NCBI RefSeq assembly: GCF_036327005.1
Contig: NZ_JAUGZK010000001.1
Coordinates: 62,001 to 126,000 of the forward strand
Reading direction: 5' to 3'
Length of the DNA stretch: 64,000 nt
From: Alkalimonas mucilaginosa
GTDB lineage: Bacteria > Pseudomonadota > Gammaproteobacteria > Enterobacterales > Alteromonadaceae
Positions within the stretch are counted from its first letter, which is position 1. Each line of letters opens with the position of its first letter. This document shows positions 42,070 through 50,660 of this stretch, piece after piece. A program made the position numbers and the translations under genes. The notes beneath the pieces are model-generated. The model made no database searches. It was given only the letters and a program-made list of their open reading frames with translations, and was not told the origin of the DNA.

Positions 42070-43083
42070 ATGAATGCCCGTCTTGCGCGCGCCGATGTAA
42101 TTTTAAAAATGATCGTGGAGCAGTACCTGGCCGATGGCCAGCCGGTATCCTCGAAGTTTATTGCCGCTCAGGAAGGACTGGACGTCAGCCCCGCCACGGT
42201 ACGCAATACCATGGTGCAGCTGGAGCAATCCGGCCTGATCCGCTCCCCTCATACCTCGGCCGGCCGCATTCCCACCACCCAGGGCATTCGTGAGTTTTTC
42301 AATCGTATGCTGCAACTGCAACCACTGCCTATGCGCTGGCTGCAGCAGGTGCAAAAGCAGTTACCGCTGGAGCTGCCGGTGTCTTTACTGTGCCAGCGCG
42401 CCGGCCAGTTGCTGACCAACTTAACCGGTTGCGTCGCCATTATCAGCCCACCCAAGGCCGGTGAGCGGATTATCCGCCAGGTGGATTTGGTAAGGCTTGC
42501 CGCCGATAGCCTGCTGTTGGTGGTGATCGATGAAGATGGCGATATATTGCACCGGGTATTGCATCACAAAAGCCAGGTGGATAACGCCACCTTAAGCCAG
42601 GGCCTGTGCTTGCTGAATGCGGCTTTATCCGGCGTGCAGTGGCAAGAAGGCATGTCGCGGCTGGAAATTATGGCGCAGCGTGAGCAGGGGACCCTGCAGC
42701 AGCTGGTTAGCCGGGTGCTCGGCCAATTGGGGCTGGATGAAATGCAGCAGCATCAGCCGCTGATCTATGGCCAGCATCAACTGCTGCTCTCGCCGGAGTA
42801 TCAGCGTAATCCGGCGCTGCAGCAGGTATTTTCCATGCTGGAAAACCCGGCTGGTCTGGTGCGTTTTCTGCAAACACTCAGCAGCGATGGCCATGTCAAG
42901 CTAGTGCTGGGCAAAGAAACTGGTTTTGCCGAGCTTTCCAGTGTCAGTCTTATCGTGCAGTGCTATCAGCAAAGCCCGCATCGTTTTATCGCGCTGCTGG
43001 GCCCGAGGCGCATGCCGTATGGCCAATTTGTGCCTCTCATTGAAGCTTGCAGCCGGCAGTTAAATTTAAACTTGAATCCGTAA
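42070..43083 (+). CDS. hrcA: Heat-inducible transcription repressor HrcA
   Basis: A 337-aa repressor that in other bacteria binds the CIRCE element and controls groE and dnaK operons. The N-terminal winged helix (ADVILKMIVEQYLADGQPVSSKFIA; VSPATVRNTMVQLEQSGLIRSPHTSAGRIPTTQGIREF) is characteristic; a GAF-like middle and dimer domain follow. ATG at 42070 is chosen over GTG at 42064 by its AGG spacing. hrcA is absent from E. coli and many relatives, which rely on sigma-32; here it sits between nadK and grpE. No good CIRCE sequence is seen nearby. Confidence 0.93.
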   Translation: MNARLARADVILKMIVEQYLADGQPVSSKFIAAQEGLDVSPATVRNTMVQLEQSGLIRSPHTSAGRIPTTQGIREFFNRMLQLQPLPMRWLQQVQKQLPLELPVSLLCQRAGQLLTNLTGCVAIISPPKAGERIIRQVDLVRLAADSLLLVVIDEDGDILHRVLHHKSQVDNATLSQGLCLLNAALSGVQWQEGMSRLEIMAQREQGTLQQLVSRVLGQLGLDEMQQHQPLIYGQHQLLLSPEYQRNPALQQVFSMLENPAGLVRFLQTLSSDGHVKLVLGKETGFAELSSVSLIVQCYQQSPHRFIALLGPRRMPYGQFVPLIEACSRQLNLNLNP

Positions 43084-43098
43084 AATCCATCCCCATAT
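43071..43098 (+). promoter_or_regulatory. Sigma-32 promoter of grpE
   Basis: CTTGAA (43071-43076), 14 bases, CCCCATAT (43091-43098), a near-perfect heat-shock promoter that begins inside the last codons of hrcA, 55 bases before the grpE ATG. Confidence 0.85.
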
Positions 43099-43152
43099 AG
43101 CAACCAGACCTTTGGCTAAGCCAAGAAGCAGGTATTTTTGGAGATTGAGTGA

Positions 43153-43749
43153 ATGACTGAGCAACAAGCCCCCCAGACCCCGGAAGAGGAAGTGCAGGCC
43201 CAGAGCAACCCGGAGCAGGCAGAGCAAGATACGGCAGATACGGTCGAGGTATCCTCCGAGCAAAGCGTGATCGACAAACTGGAAGCAGAAATTGCCCAAC
43301 TACGTAAGCAGGTCGCCGATCAGCAGGATGCAATGTTGCGGATTAAAGCCGATGCCGAAAATGCCCGTCGCCGCGCCAGTCAGGATGTGGAAAAAGCCCA
43401 TAAGTTTGCATTGGAAAAATTTGCCAACGACTTGCTGCCAGTGGTTGATAACCTGGAGCGTGCACTCGGTTTTATCGACAAAGACAACGACACCATGAAC
43501 TCCGTGGCCGAAGGGGTGGAACTAACGCTGAAAAGCTTCCTCGACACCGTGGAAAAATTCGGCGTGCAGCAACTGGATCCACAAGGCCAGCCGTTTAACC
43601 CGGAGCAGCACCAGGCGATGTCGATGATGGAAACCGCCGATGTGGCCCCCAACACCGTCACTTTTGTGATGCAAAAAGGCTATGAGCTAAACGGACGCTT
43701 ATTGCGCCCGGCTATGGTGGGTGTGTCCAAGGCGCCGGCTGCTGAGTAA
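43153..43749 (+). CDS. grpE: Nucleotide exchange factor GrpE
   Basis: This DnaK co-chaperone, 198 aa, releases ADP from DnaK. An acidic, Gln/Glu-rich N-terminus (1-40), a long coiled coil (about 40-95, LEAEIAQLRKQVADQQDAML) and the C-terminal beta domain (GQPFNPEQHQAMSMMETADV; GYELNGRLLRPAMVGV) are all present. dnaK and dnaJ are not adjacent. A strong sigma-32 promoter precedes it and an intrinsic terminator follows. Confidence 0.97.
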   Translation: MTEQQAPQTPEEEVQAQSNPEQAEQDTADTVEVSSEQSVIDKLEAEIAQLRKQVADQQDAMLRIKADAENARRRASQDVEKAHKFALEKFANDLLPVVDNLERALGFIDKDNDTMNSVAEGVELTLKSFLDTVEKFGVQQLDPQGQPFNPEQHQAMSMMETADVAPNTVTFVMQKGYELNGRLLRPAMVGVSKAPAAE

Positions 43750-43766
43750 TTTTGTTTTTTGTCTAA

Positions 43767-43797
43767 GAAGAACCGGCTTTTTTGGCCGGTTTTTTTA
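43767..43797 (+). terminator. Intrinsic terminator of grpE
   Basis: AACCGGC, loop TTTTTTG, GCCGGTT, then TTTTTT. It lies 20-45 bases after the grpE stop. Confidence 0.9.
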
Positions 43798-43853
43798 TGG
43801 TGATAGCGCCAGTGCGAATGTTAGAGCGACTGCCATAAGGGCAGATGATAGGG

Positions 43854-44864
43854 TCATGGCTCGCTCTCCAACCAGTGCTGAATTTGGGCCAAATCAGCCT
43901 CGGGATCCCAGCGGCCTTCAAATGCCCAGCGGGGAGTGATGTCATCGGCGCTGAGCTGCTGCGGGTGGGTGGCTAAGTTATCTGTCAGCCATGGGTAGAG
44001 CGCAGTGCTCCCTTCGGCCTGACTGATGTAAATACGGTCTCCCCACTGATTGGCTTGGTCACGCCCTGGCTCATCCGGATAATTAACCCGGAAAATAGCC
44101 CGATCGGCCATGTTGTTGCTGTACTCATTGTGGATCAGATAAAACTGCGCATCGTAATGGCGACGACCCAGCAGGAAGCCATCGATCCCTTCAAATACCG
44201 AATCCCGTACCACCAGCTTTTGCTGGCTATCGAGCTCTCCATCGTGCCACAGAGTGGCAGAGCGGCGATGGTTGATAAAGTGGCTTTGACTGAAAAAGGC
44301 CCAGCCTCTGGGGCACACCATATCGGTGTGGCCCTCAAAACGGCATTGATGGTGGTAATACATGCCATCGGTTTTATTCCACAGACTTAGGGTATCAGCA
44401 CCGTCGGCTAGCACGGCGCAGTCGGCTGTGATGATACGGCTGGCGCGCTCAAAACCCCGGATGGCAAACTGATGGCGGTGATCGCCGGTCAAAGCGCCAT
44501 AGTGATTGCGTACCGTCAATTGGACCAAAGCAATGTCTGTGGCGTTGATATTGACCACCGCACTGCCCCAGTCCGTTGGATGCTGCGCCAGCCAGTTGGC
44601 CCGCAGCTCAGCGACCTGAATGATGGTCTGGTCTTTGCCCGCACCGGCCAGCACCACTCTGTCCCGTGTCAGGTAGATTTTTTCCGGGTAAACTCCGGGC
44701 CCAATCCGGATGATGCCCCATTGGTCATTGGCTGGTAGCTGATTAATGGCTTGTTGAATGCTGCGGTAATCGGCCGGCCCCAGTTGGGCCACCCGCAATT
44801 GAATCGGTTCGGCTGCTTGTGCCTGACCAAACCAAACAAGGATAAGAAAAAGCCATTTCTGCAT
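43854..44864 (-). CDS. Divergent CE8 pectinesterase-like protein
   Basis: A 336-aa exported protein (signal peptide about 1-17, cleaved at QAQA-AEP) with the right-handed beta-helix pattern of carbohydrate esterase family 8, which removes methyl esters from pectin. The opening YRSIQQAINQLPANDQWGIIRIGPGVYPEKIYLTRD is typical. The catalytic region is divergent: GHTDMVCPRGWAFF stands where GTVDFIFGNA is usual (the Asp is kept) and FLLGRRHYD where YLGRPW is usual. Esterase activity is therefore probable but not certain. It is the third gene of the minus-strand pectin unit. Confidence 0.75.
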   Translation of the reverse strand: MQKWLFLILVWFGQAQAAEPIQLRVAQLGPADYRSIQQAINQLPANDQWGIIRIGPGVYPEKIYLTRDRVVLAGAGKDQTIIQVAELRANWLAQHPTDWGSAVVNINATDIALVQLTVRNHYGALTGDHRHQFAIRGFERASRIITADCAVLADGADTLSLWNKTDGMYYHHQCRFEGHTDMVCPRGWAFFSQSHFINHRRSATLWHDGELDSQQKLVVRDSVFEGIDGFLLGRRHYDAQFYLIHNEYSNNMADRAIFRVNYPDEPGRDQANQWGDRIYISQAEGSTALYPWLTDNLATHPQQLSADDITPRWAFEGRWDPEADLAQIQHWLESEP

Positions 44865-44872
44865 GTGGTTAC

Positions 44873-44898
44873 CAAAAAAAGAGCCAGCTTGCGCTGGC
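44873..44898 (-). terminator. Terminator after the GH105 gene
   Basis: On the minus strand: GCCAGC, loop GCAA, GCTGGC, then TCTTTTTTT. It separates the GH105 lipoprotein gene from the pectinesterase-like gene; some read-through is likely since the latter has no evident promoter. Confidence 0.85.
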
Positions 44899-44915
44899 CC
44901 AACCCTTAGAAGAAC

Positions 44916-47396
44916 TCAGTGGTCGATGCCAAGCAGCCTGGCAATTTGCACGCCGGCCATGATGAAAGGGCCATTGGCTTTGGCGTCATTACGAAAAACC
45001 GGTTCGCTCATGTAGTACTGGTAGCTGCCATCGCGGCCAAAGCCGAGACCGGCCACCTGTACGGTATTGACGAAACTGATGCTATCATCCGGATGCACCA
45101 GCACAAACTCCTGCAGCAAGCCCTGATAGGCTTTTAAGGCGGTATCCCGGTACTGCTGCGGCAGGTATCCCTGGTTCAGAGCTTTGGCATAAAAGTAGGT
45201 GAACATGGCGCTGGCAGAAGCTTCCAGATAGTTGCCGGTCGCTTCCGGTTGATCCAGGATCTGAAACCAGGTGCCGGACTCGCTGTCCTGATAGCGCGCC
45301 AAAGTCGCTGCCAAATCGCTGATCATATGCAGCAGTGGCTCACGCAGCTCGGTTTGCTCGGCAGGAATGTAGTCCAGCACATCGACCAGTGCCATGGTGA
45401 GCCAGCCCAGACCACGGCCCCAAAAATGCGGCGATAAACCGGTTTCTGGGTCGGCCCAGACTTGCTGACGGGCTTCATCCCAGGCGTGGTAATACAGGCC
45501 GGTGGCTGGATCGCGCAGCAGCTGATAAGCCAGTTCAAACTCTTTCACCACCTCTTTCAGTGCCTTGCCATCTTCAAACTCGCTGCTGTAATAGGCAAGG
45601 AAGGGCATGCCCATGTAGACGCCATCCAGCCATAGCTGATGAGGGTAGACTTGTTTATGCCAGAAAGCACCATCGGCAGTACGCGGGTGCTCGGCCAGTT
45701 GCCGGCGCAGCAAATCCAGTGCCTGACGGTGATGAGGTTTGGCATCACGCAGGTAATGACGCAACAGAATCAAACCGGTATTGATGCTGTCGATGTTGTA
45801 TTTTTTGATGTCGTAGGTGTGGATATCGCCTTGCTCGGTGATAAAGGAGTCGACCACATCGACAATCACTTGCTGCCACTCAGCATTTGGACGCAATTCG
45901 AATAAATCATCGTAGGCTTGCAACAACAGGCCGGTGGTGTATTCCCAGGTAGCGGGCCTACGGCGCTCAAAATCCCAGCCGCCGTAGCGGTAATAAGGGG
46001 TTTGGCGGATCATTTCACTGGCAGCCAGTCGCTCAGACCAATCCAGTGCCCGCTCCGCCGTCAGAGGTTGCTGCACCAGCGCATCGGTCAGGGCTGTATT
46101 CAGTCGTACCCTGGGGGTAAGTGTCAGTGCTTCAATCTGCTGGTCCAGATAGGCTACGAATTCGTCTTTGCTTTGAATGCCGCCCGGCTCGCCTTGCCAG
46201 GCGGCCAGAAAGTAATACTCCATCCGCTGGTCGGGAACCCGGATCAACGACACCAGATTGTGTTCATCTTCGGTTTGCTGTAGCCGGGTACTGCGCTTAA
46301 ACAGCAGTGCCATGCCCAGTTGATCGCCAGCCAGGCTTTGGTCGCCCCAGGTAGCGACATAGGTCCAGGCGTGACCGGTTATCTCGTGCGGGCCATGGAT
46401 TACTTCGGTTCCCGGGTGCTTCACCAAGCCAATCGCCATATGCGGCAAGCTCTCGGACAGTTCCAGCCGGGTATGCACCAGGCGACTGCCCGGCGTCATG
46501 GAAAAATTGGCCGTTAAATCCAGGGTTTTGCCGGCAATTTTCCAGTCCTGATAATGGATCTGCATGCCGGAATAGAGGGGGCCACTTTCGTGAATGCGGG
46601 CGCTGTGCTGGCCTACCTCCGATACCAGTTGCACCTGCTCACCATCCCAGAAACCATAGCCGCCAGCGCCTAAAGTCAGGCCTACTTTCAGAATATCCAT
46701 GCCCCAGTCGGCCATCGCATGGTAGGACTGATAGCCATCCTGGCCAACATCCTGCAGTACCAGCTGTGGTGTTTTTTTGCCGAAAATATCAAAGCCATTG
46801 CGCCAGTCCAGATAAATCCGGTAGCCGACCCGATCCGATTCGATACCAGGGCCTTCATAGCGGATCCATTCGGAGTGATCGGTGTATTGCTCCGGAGCTG
46901 TGAGTTCAGTCACATTGACAAAATCACCGCCATGGTACTTGGCACCCTGCCATTCACCGCCGACTTTATGGGATATTTCCGCCTGAGTACGGGCAGGCCA
47001 GGCTTGTTGCCTGAAGCGGTTGGGATCCTGCAGTACCTGCAATTGCTGGCGCTCAGCAGCGGCCATCGAAAGATGCAGATACAAGGTGTCTTTTTCGCCA
47101 TCACCACTGTGATCGATCAACTGGCTTGGGATCAGATGATCTTGTTGCATCACCACCAGAGCAGTTGCTTCAGCAGCGGTTATTCCCAAATCGGTAAAAG
47201 GCAATAGCAGCGGTTGATCTGGCCGGGCAAAGTCGGATGGGTTTTGCACCTCCAGGCTGGCAATCTGCTGCACTGCGGTGCTGTTGGTCGATTCGGCAAC
47301 CGTACTGGTTTGAGGTTGTTTACTATCGCAGCCGCTAAGGACTGCCAGCGCGAATAAAGACACTGTCAGTGAAAGAAAAGGGGATCTTGCTTGCAT
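44916..47396 (-). CDS. DUF4861-GH105 lipoprotein (unsaturated uronyl hydrolase)
   Basis: An 826-aa two-domain lipoprotein. ATG at 47396 gives a short signal peptide with lipobox LSGC; Asp at position +2 predicts retention in the inner membrane, facing the periplasm, by the E. coli rule. Residues about 55-430 match DUF4861 (RYEGPGIESDRVGYRIYLDWRNGFDIFGK). Residues about 460-826 are an (alpha/alpha)6 barrel of glycoside hydrolase family 105, with the catalytic Asp in LWLDGVYMGMPF and WGRGLGWLTMALVDVLDYI. GH105 enzymes hydrolyse the unsaturated uronic acid from the end of pectic oligomers made by lyases. Its products would feed KduI and KduD. Confidence 0.88.
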   Translation of the reverse strand: MQARSPFLSLTVSLFALAVLSGCDSKQPQTSTVAESTNSTAVQQIASLEVQNPSDFARPDQPLLLPFTDLGITAAEATALVVMQQDHLIPSQLIDHSGDGEKDTLYLHLSMAAAERQQLQVLQDPNRFRQQAWPARTQAEISHKVGGEWQGAKYHGGDFVNVTELTAPEQYTDHSEWIRYEGPGIESDRVGYRIYLDWRNGFDIFGKKTPQLVLQDVGQDGYQSYHAMADWGMDILKVGLTLGAGGYGFWDGEQVQLVSEVGQHSARIHESGPLYSGMQIHYQDWKIAGKTLDLTANFSMTPGSRLVHTRLELSESLPHMAIGLVKHPGTEVIHGPHEITGHAWTYVATWGDQSLAGDQLGMALLFKRSTRLQQTEDEHNLVSLIRVPDQRMEYYFLAAWQGEPGGIQSKDEFVAYLDQQIEALTLTPRVRLNTALTDALVQQPLTAERALDWSERLAASEMIRQTPYYRYGGWDFERRRPATWEYTTGLLLQAYDDLFELRPNAEWQQVIVDVVDSFITEQGDIHTYDIKKYNIDSINTGLILLRHYLRDAKPHHRQALDLLRRQLAEHPRTADGAFWHKQVYPHQLWLDGVYMGMPFLAYYSSEFEDGKALKEVVKEFELAYQLLRDPATGLYYHAWDEARQQVWADPETGLSPHFWGRGLGWLTMALVDVLDYIPAEQTELREPLLHMISDLAATLARYQDSESGTWFQILDQPEATGNYLEASASAMFTYFYAKALNQGYLPQQYRDTALKAYQGLLQEFVLVHPDDSISFVNTVQVAGLGFGRDGSYQYYMSEPVFRNDAKANGPFIMAGVQIARLLGIDH

Positions 47397-47442
47397 GTGT
47401 ATTTTCACGATCTCTACCTGTGCTTGCATCAGTAAGGTGGAT

Positions 47443-47464
47443 AAAAAGGAGCCATCCATGGCTC
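47443..47464 (-). terminator. Attenuator-like hairpin between TonB receptor and GH105 genes
   Basis: On the minus strand: GAGCCA, loop TGGA, TGGCTC, then CTTTTTAT, 22 bases after the receptor stop. A 6-bp stem with a short U-run is a moderate terminator, so partial read-through into the lipoprotein gene is expected. Confidence 0.65.
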
Positions 47465-47486
47465 AACGGGATCCTTAGGGCAACGT

Positions 47487-50249
47487 TTAGAACTTGTACT
47501 GGGCGCCCAGATAATACTGCCGGCCTGTGGCGTGGTAGTAGGTTAAGCGATTACCACTCGAATCCACCCACTGATCATCGACTTCATTGGTCAGGTTCAA
47601 CGCTTCGAAGGTAAGTTTCCAGTTATCAGTTAATTGATACGACAGCGCTGCGTCGATATTACGGGTCGCATTGGTGCCTTCCATATCGTTGTTATCACGG
47701 CCAATGGCGTTGGTCAGATACTGCGAGCGGTACGCCATGGATACCCGGGCGGCGAATTTGTCATCTTCGTAATACAAGGTGGCACTGCGGGTATTTTCCG
47801 ACAAGCCGTTCAGATCGCGGGTAGCCAGCACAACACCGGTGTTGTTGACATAGTTCATCTGAGCTTTCACGTAAGTGTAGTTACCAATAAAGCCAAAGCG
47901 ATCCCAGAATTCTGGCAGGAAGCTAAATGGCATCTGGTACTGGACTTCGTAGCCATACAGGTTACCACCAGGGCCGTTCAGTGGCGTAGTGGTTTGCCAC
48001 TCGACATTTTCGTTACAGCCAGAAGCTTCACCATAACCAGGCCCGGCATTACAGGCATCAATCGCTGCTTGCACCGGCAGGCCGGTTTCAGTGAATGGCT
48101 TGGTTTCGCGCAGGTTTTGAATGTAGCTTTCAATATCCTTACGGAATAAAGCAACGCCTAGCAAAGACTCGTTATCGAAGTAGAGCTCTAAGCCCAAATC
48201 ATAGGTTTTGGCCCGGGTTGGCTCCAGTGTTGGGTTACCGCCACTGATGGTACGGGCACCGCCGGAGACTGACACCGACACATTAGGGCGAATGCCGGAT
48301 AAGCCAGGCCGTGACATCACCTCCGCATAACCAAAACGGATAATGACATCATCCATTGGTTCGAATACCAGGTTTAGTGAGGGTAAAAACTCATTGTAAC
48401 TGTGTTTGGCGGTAATTAGCTCCTGCGTACCACCGATAGTGGCCCAGGCAGTAGAGCTTTGATCGGTGCTAACGTAGCGGCCACCAAAATCACCGCGGAT
48501 CACGGTGTCGCCGACTTCAGTTTCAAACGCCAGTTGCAGGTATGCCCCTAAGGTTTGTTCTTCGGCAGAAAAGTTATCAACCCGGCGGAAGTCAGAGCTC
48601 ACCACAAAATCACCGGTATTGCTGTAAATGTTGTAGCGGGCATTAATAGCATCCAGGTTAGGGACTAACCAGGTTGAAGCTCCTACGCCAGCGCTGTAGT
48701 TCATAATCAGGTCTGGTGTCATTTCCACGCCAGCGGCGTTTTCGGACTGACGACGCGCTTCAAAGGTCTCAAACTCAAAATTTTTGTAATGCAAGCCACC
48801 ACGCAGGGTGAGGTAGTCATTCAGCATGTATTCCAGGTTGATGGCCGCACTATCAAAGGTGTTTTCTGCCCCCAGTGGACGCAGACGCACACTGTTGGTC
48901 ACCCAACCCGCTGCATCATAAGCGCCGGCACCAAAAATCAGCTCAGGGTTTTCGCGTCTATTGCCGCGATAGTCGTAGCTAAAGTCCAATCCGGCTTTTT
49001 CCATTACCACTGTGGTTTGGATCGGGTTATCGAACTTGGAGGTAGCACGGCCAATCATGCCATCAATTCTGAGGTTATCCGTCAGCTGATGCTGCGCACT
49101 TAAGGTAAACTGCAAGAATTCGGTAGAAAGTTCATCGTAACGCAGCTCATTGCGAACCAGGGCATTTTCAAAAGAGGCATAGGTCACGGTATTGGTGTTA
49201 TCAATTTCATAATCCAGCACATTCATCGCACCGGTCAGGCTGCTGTTGTTCAGGATGCCTTGCATAAAAGCCTCCTGCCGGGTGGAGTCATCTTTAGAGT
49301 ACAGCACATCCAGATTAAAGCGGGTTTCCAGAGTTGGCCGGTACTCCAGCGCCGATGCCAGACCAATACGTTTTACATTATGGACATAGGAGTCGTAGCG
49401 CGGTAGCCGAGGGCGGAAAGCACCGTTAATCTCTTCCAGCTCCGAGGCTTCGGCATCGCCACGGTAGCTGCCAAAGTTGTTCACATTGTTCCAGCGCACG
49501 GTACTGGCGCCTTCATCCACAATATTACGCTCGGAAAAAGCAGCGGAAATCAGATAACCGAAGGTACGATCCTCATTGATGTTGCTGAATAAAAAAGAAC
49601 CTTTGGGATCGATTTTTTCCGATTGATCGTTGTAGCCAGCCTGCACATTGGCTGCAAACGTCAGGCCATCGTAATCAAAAGGGCGGGCGGTTCGTAAGTC
49701 GACGGTTGCACCTAAGGAGCCTTCCTCAACATTGGCAGAAGCGGTTTTACGCACCGTCAATTCACTGAACAGATCCGATGAGAAAGTATTGAAATCAAAG
49801 CCACGGCCGCGGTTGGCCCCGCCAATGGCATCGGTACCCCCACTGGTGGATTGTGCTTCCATGCCATTGATCCGCACCCGGGTAAAATCCGGCCCCAGAC
49901 CGCGGACAGAAATTTGCCGGCCTTCACCAGCCACCCGACTAATGGCGACACCAGGAATCCGTTGCAGTGACTCGGCCAGGTTGAGATCCGGAAAGTCGGC
50001 AATATCTTCTGCTTTGATGGTGTCGGTGGCACCGGTTTCAAAGCGTTTCTGGTTGAGTGCACTGGCCAGGCTACCGCGGAAGCTGCCGATCACAGAGATC
50101 ACTTCAATCTGCTCTTCCGGTTCTGCTTGCTGGTCGCTGTTGGCTTCATCCGCCAGCAGTGGTGTGGCGCCAAATAAAGTCACCAGGCCGGCTAAGGTTA
50201 AAGCCCGGCTGAGCTTGTGTGGTCGAAATAAATTCTGTGGGGTAGCCAT
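47487..50249 (-). CDS. TonB-dependent receptor of the pectin locus
   Basis: A 920-aa outer-membrane receptor of the type (TIGR01782-like) found in polysaccharide-use loci. Signal peptide about 1-34, TonB-box-like IEVISVIGSFR, plug (TIKAEDIADFPDLNLAESLQRIPGVAISRVAGEGRQISVRGLGPDFTRVRINGMEAQ), and a long barrel ending in YKF. ATG at 50249 is chosen over GTG at 50258 because AGAGG is 8 bases upstream. It most likely imports pectic oligogalacturonides. Its promoter carries two LacI-type operators, so it should be induced with the rest of the locus. Confidence 0.93.
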   Translation of the reverse strand: MATPQNLFRPHKLSRALTLAGLVTLFGATPLLADEANSDQQAEPEEQIEVISVIGSFRGSLASALNQKRFETGATDTIKAEDIADFPDLNLAESLQRIPGVAISRVAGEGRQISVRGLGPDFTRVRINGMEAQSTSGGTDAIGGANRGRGFDFNTFSSDLFSELTVRKTASANVEEGSLGATVDLRTARPFDYDGLTFAANVQAGYNDQSEKIDPKGSFLFSNINEDRTFGYLISAAFSERNIVDEGASTVRWNNVNNFGSYRGDAEASELEEINGAFRPRLPRYDSYVHNVKRIGLASALEYRPTLETRFNLDVLYSKDDSTRQEAFMQGILNNSSLTGAMNVLDYEIDNTNTVTYASFENALVRNELRYDELSTEFLQFTLSAQHQLTDNLRIDGMIGRATSKFDNPIQTTVVMEKAGLDFSYDYRGNRRENPELIFGAGAYDAAGWVTNSVRLRPLGAENTFDSAAINLEYMLNDYLTLRGGLHYKNFEFETFEARRQSENAAGVEMTPDLIMNYSAGVGASTWLVPNLDAINARYNIYSNTGDFVVSSDFRRVDNFSAEEQTLGAYLQLAFETEVGDTVIRGDFGGRYVSTDQSSTAWATIGGTQELITAKHSYNEFLPSLNLVFEPMDDVIIRFGYAEVMSRPGLSGIRPNVSVSVSGGARTISGGNPTLEPTRAKTYDLGLELYFDNESLLGVALFRKDIESYIQNLRETKPFTETGLPVQAAIDACNAGPGYGEASGCNENVEWQTTTPLNGPGGNLYGYEVQYQMPFSFLPEFWDRFGFIGNYTYVKAQMNYVNNTGVVLATRDLNGLSENTRSATLYYEDDKFAARVSMAYRSQYLTNAIGRDNNDMEGTNATRNIDAALSYQLTDNWKLTFEALNLTNEVDDQWVDSSGNRLTYYHATGRQYYLGAQYKF

Positions 50250-50384
50250 GTTGTTCACCTCTTCCTAGATCTTGTCGTTTTGCCGCTTGGCGGCTTTTTT
50301 ATATGGGAACAGCCTGGCTGCCCCTGTTGATTTTGTTTGTCTTCGTCGCTTTGCTTGCAAACTGCTGTATCGAATACTAGGCTG

Positions 50385-50412
50385 ATTATGCAGCATTGTC
50401 TACCGGTGGCAA
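50385..50412 (-). promoter_or_regulatory. Promoter of the pectin TonB receptor with overlapping LacI operator
   Basis: On the minus strand: TTGCCA (50407-50412), a 16-base spacer, CATAAT (50385-50390). The -35 hexamer is the left half of the operator TTGCCACCGGTAGACA (50397-50412), so a bound repressor would cover the core promoter. Confidence 0.7.
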
Positions 50413-50429
50413 AAAAAGCTTGCAATTTT

Positions 50430-50445
50430 GTGCCACCGATGGCAA
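50430..50445. promoter_or_regulatory. Upstream LacI-type operator of the TonB receptor
   Basis: GTGCCACCGATGGCAA, centre at 50437/50438, exactly 33 bases from the centre of the promoter-proximal operator (50404/50405). The sequence and the 33-base spacing recur upstream of the polygalacturonase gene. Confidence 0.7.
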
Positions 50446-50660
50446 AAAGCTAGCACCAACGGATAATTGCTGTCAATTCAACCAATCGATAAATTCAGCC
50501 GCTTGGGGATAGAAAATCGGTTATTTCATTTTAAGTGTTTGATTTATTTAATTTATATTGGTTGGTTGAATAGTGCAACTGTTCCATATTTGAACGATTT
50601 ACCAAAAGCCATGGTGCGGGCAAGCGTTGTGGTAACGGTTAAAAGCTGAAGGAGTGTGGC

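Larger units (their letters stand above)
50259..50660. other. Divergent control region between TonB receptor and kduD
   Basis: 402 bases. Near the receptor it holds a promoter with two LacI-type operators (50385-50445). Nearer to kduD it holds an inverted pair ATTCAACCAA (50476-50485) and TTGGTTGAAT (50562-50571), a possible second regulator site. No promoter for kduD could be assigned and the short open frame at 50467-50649 has no support. Confidence 0.7.

Noticed and set aside
50467..50649. 60-codon frame between the TonB receptor and kduD
   Set aside because: It has no ribosome binding site or family resemblance and lies in the control region.
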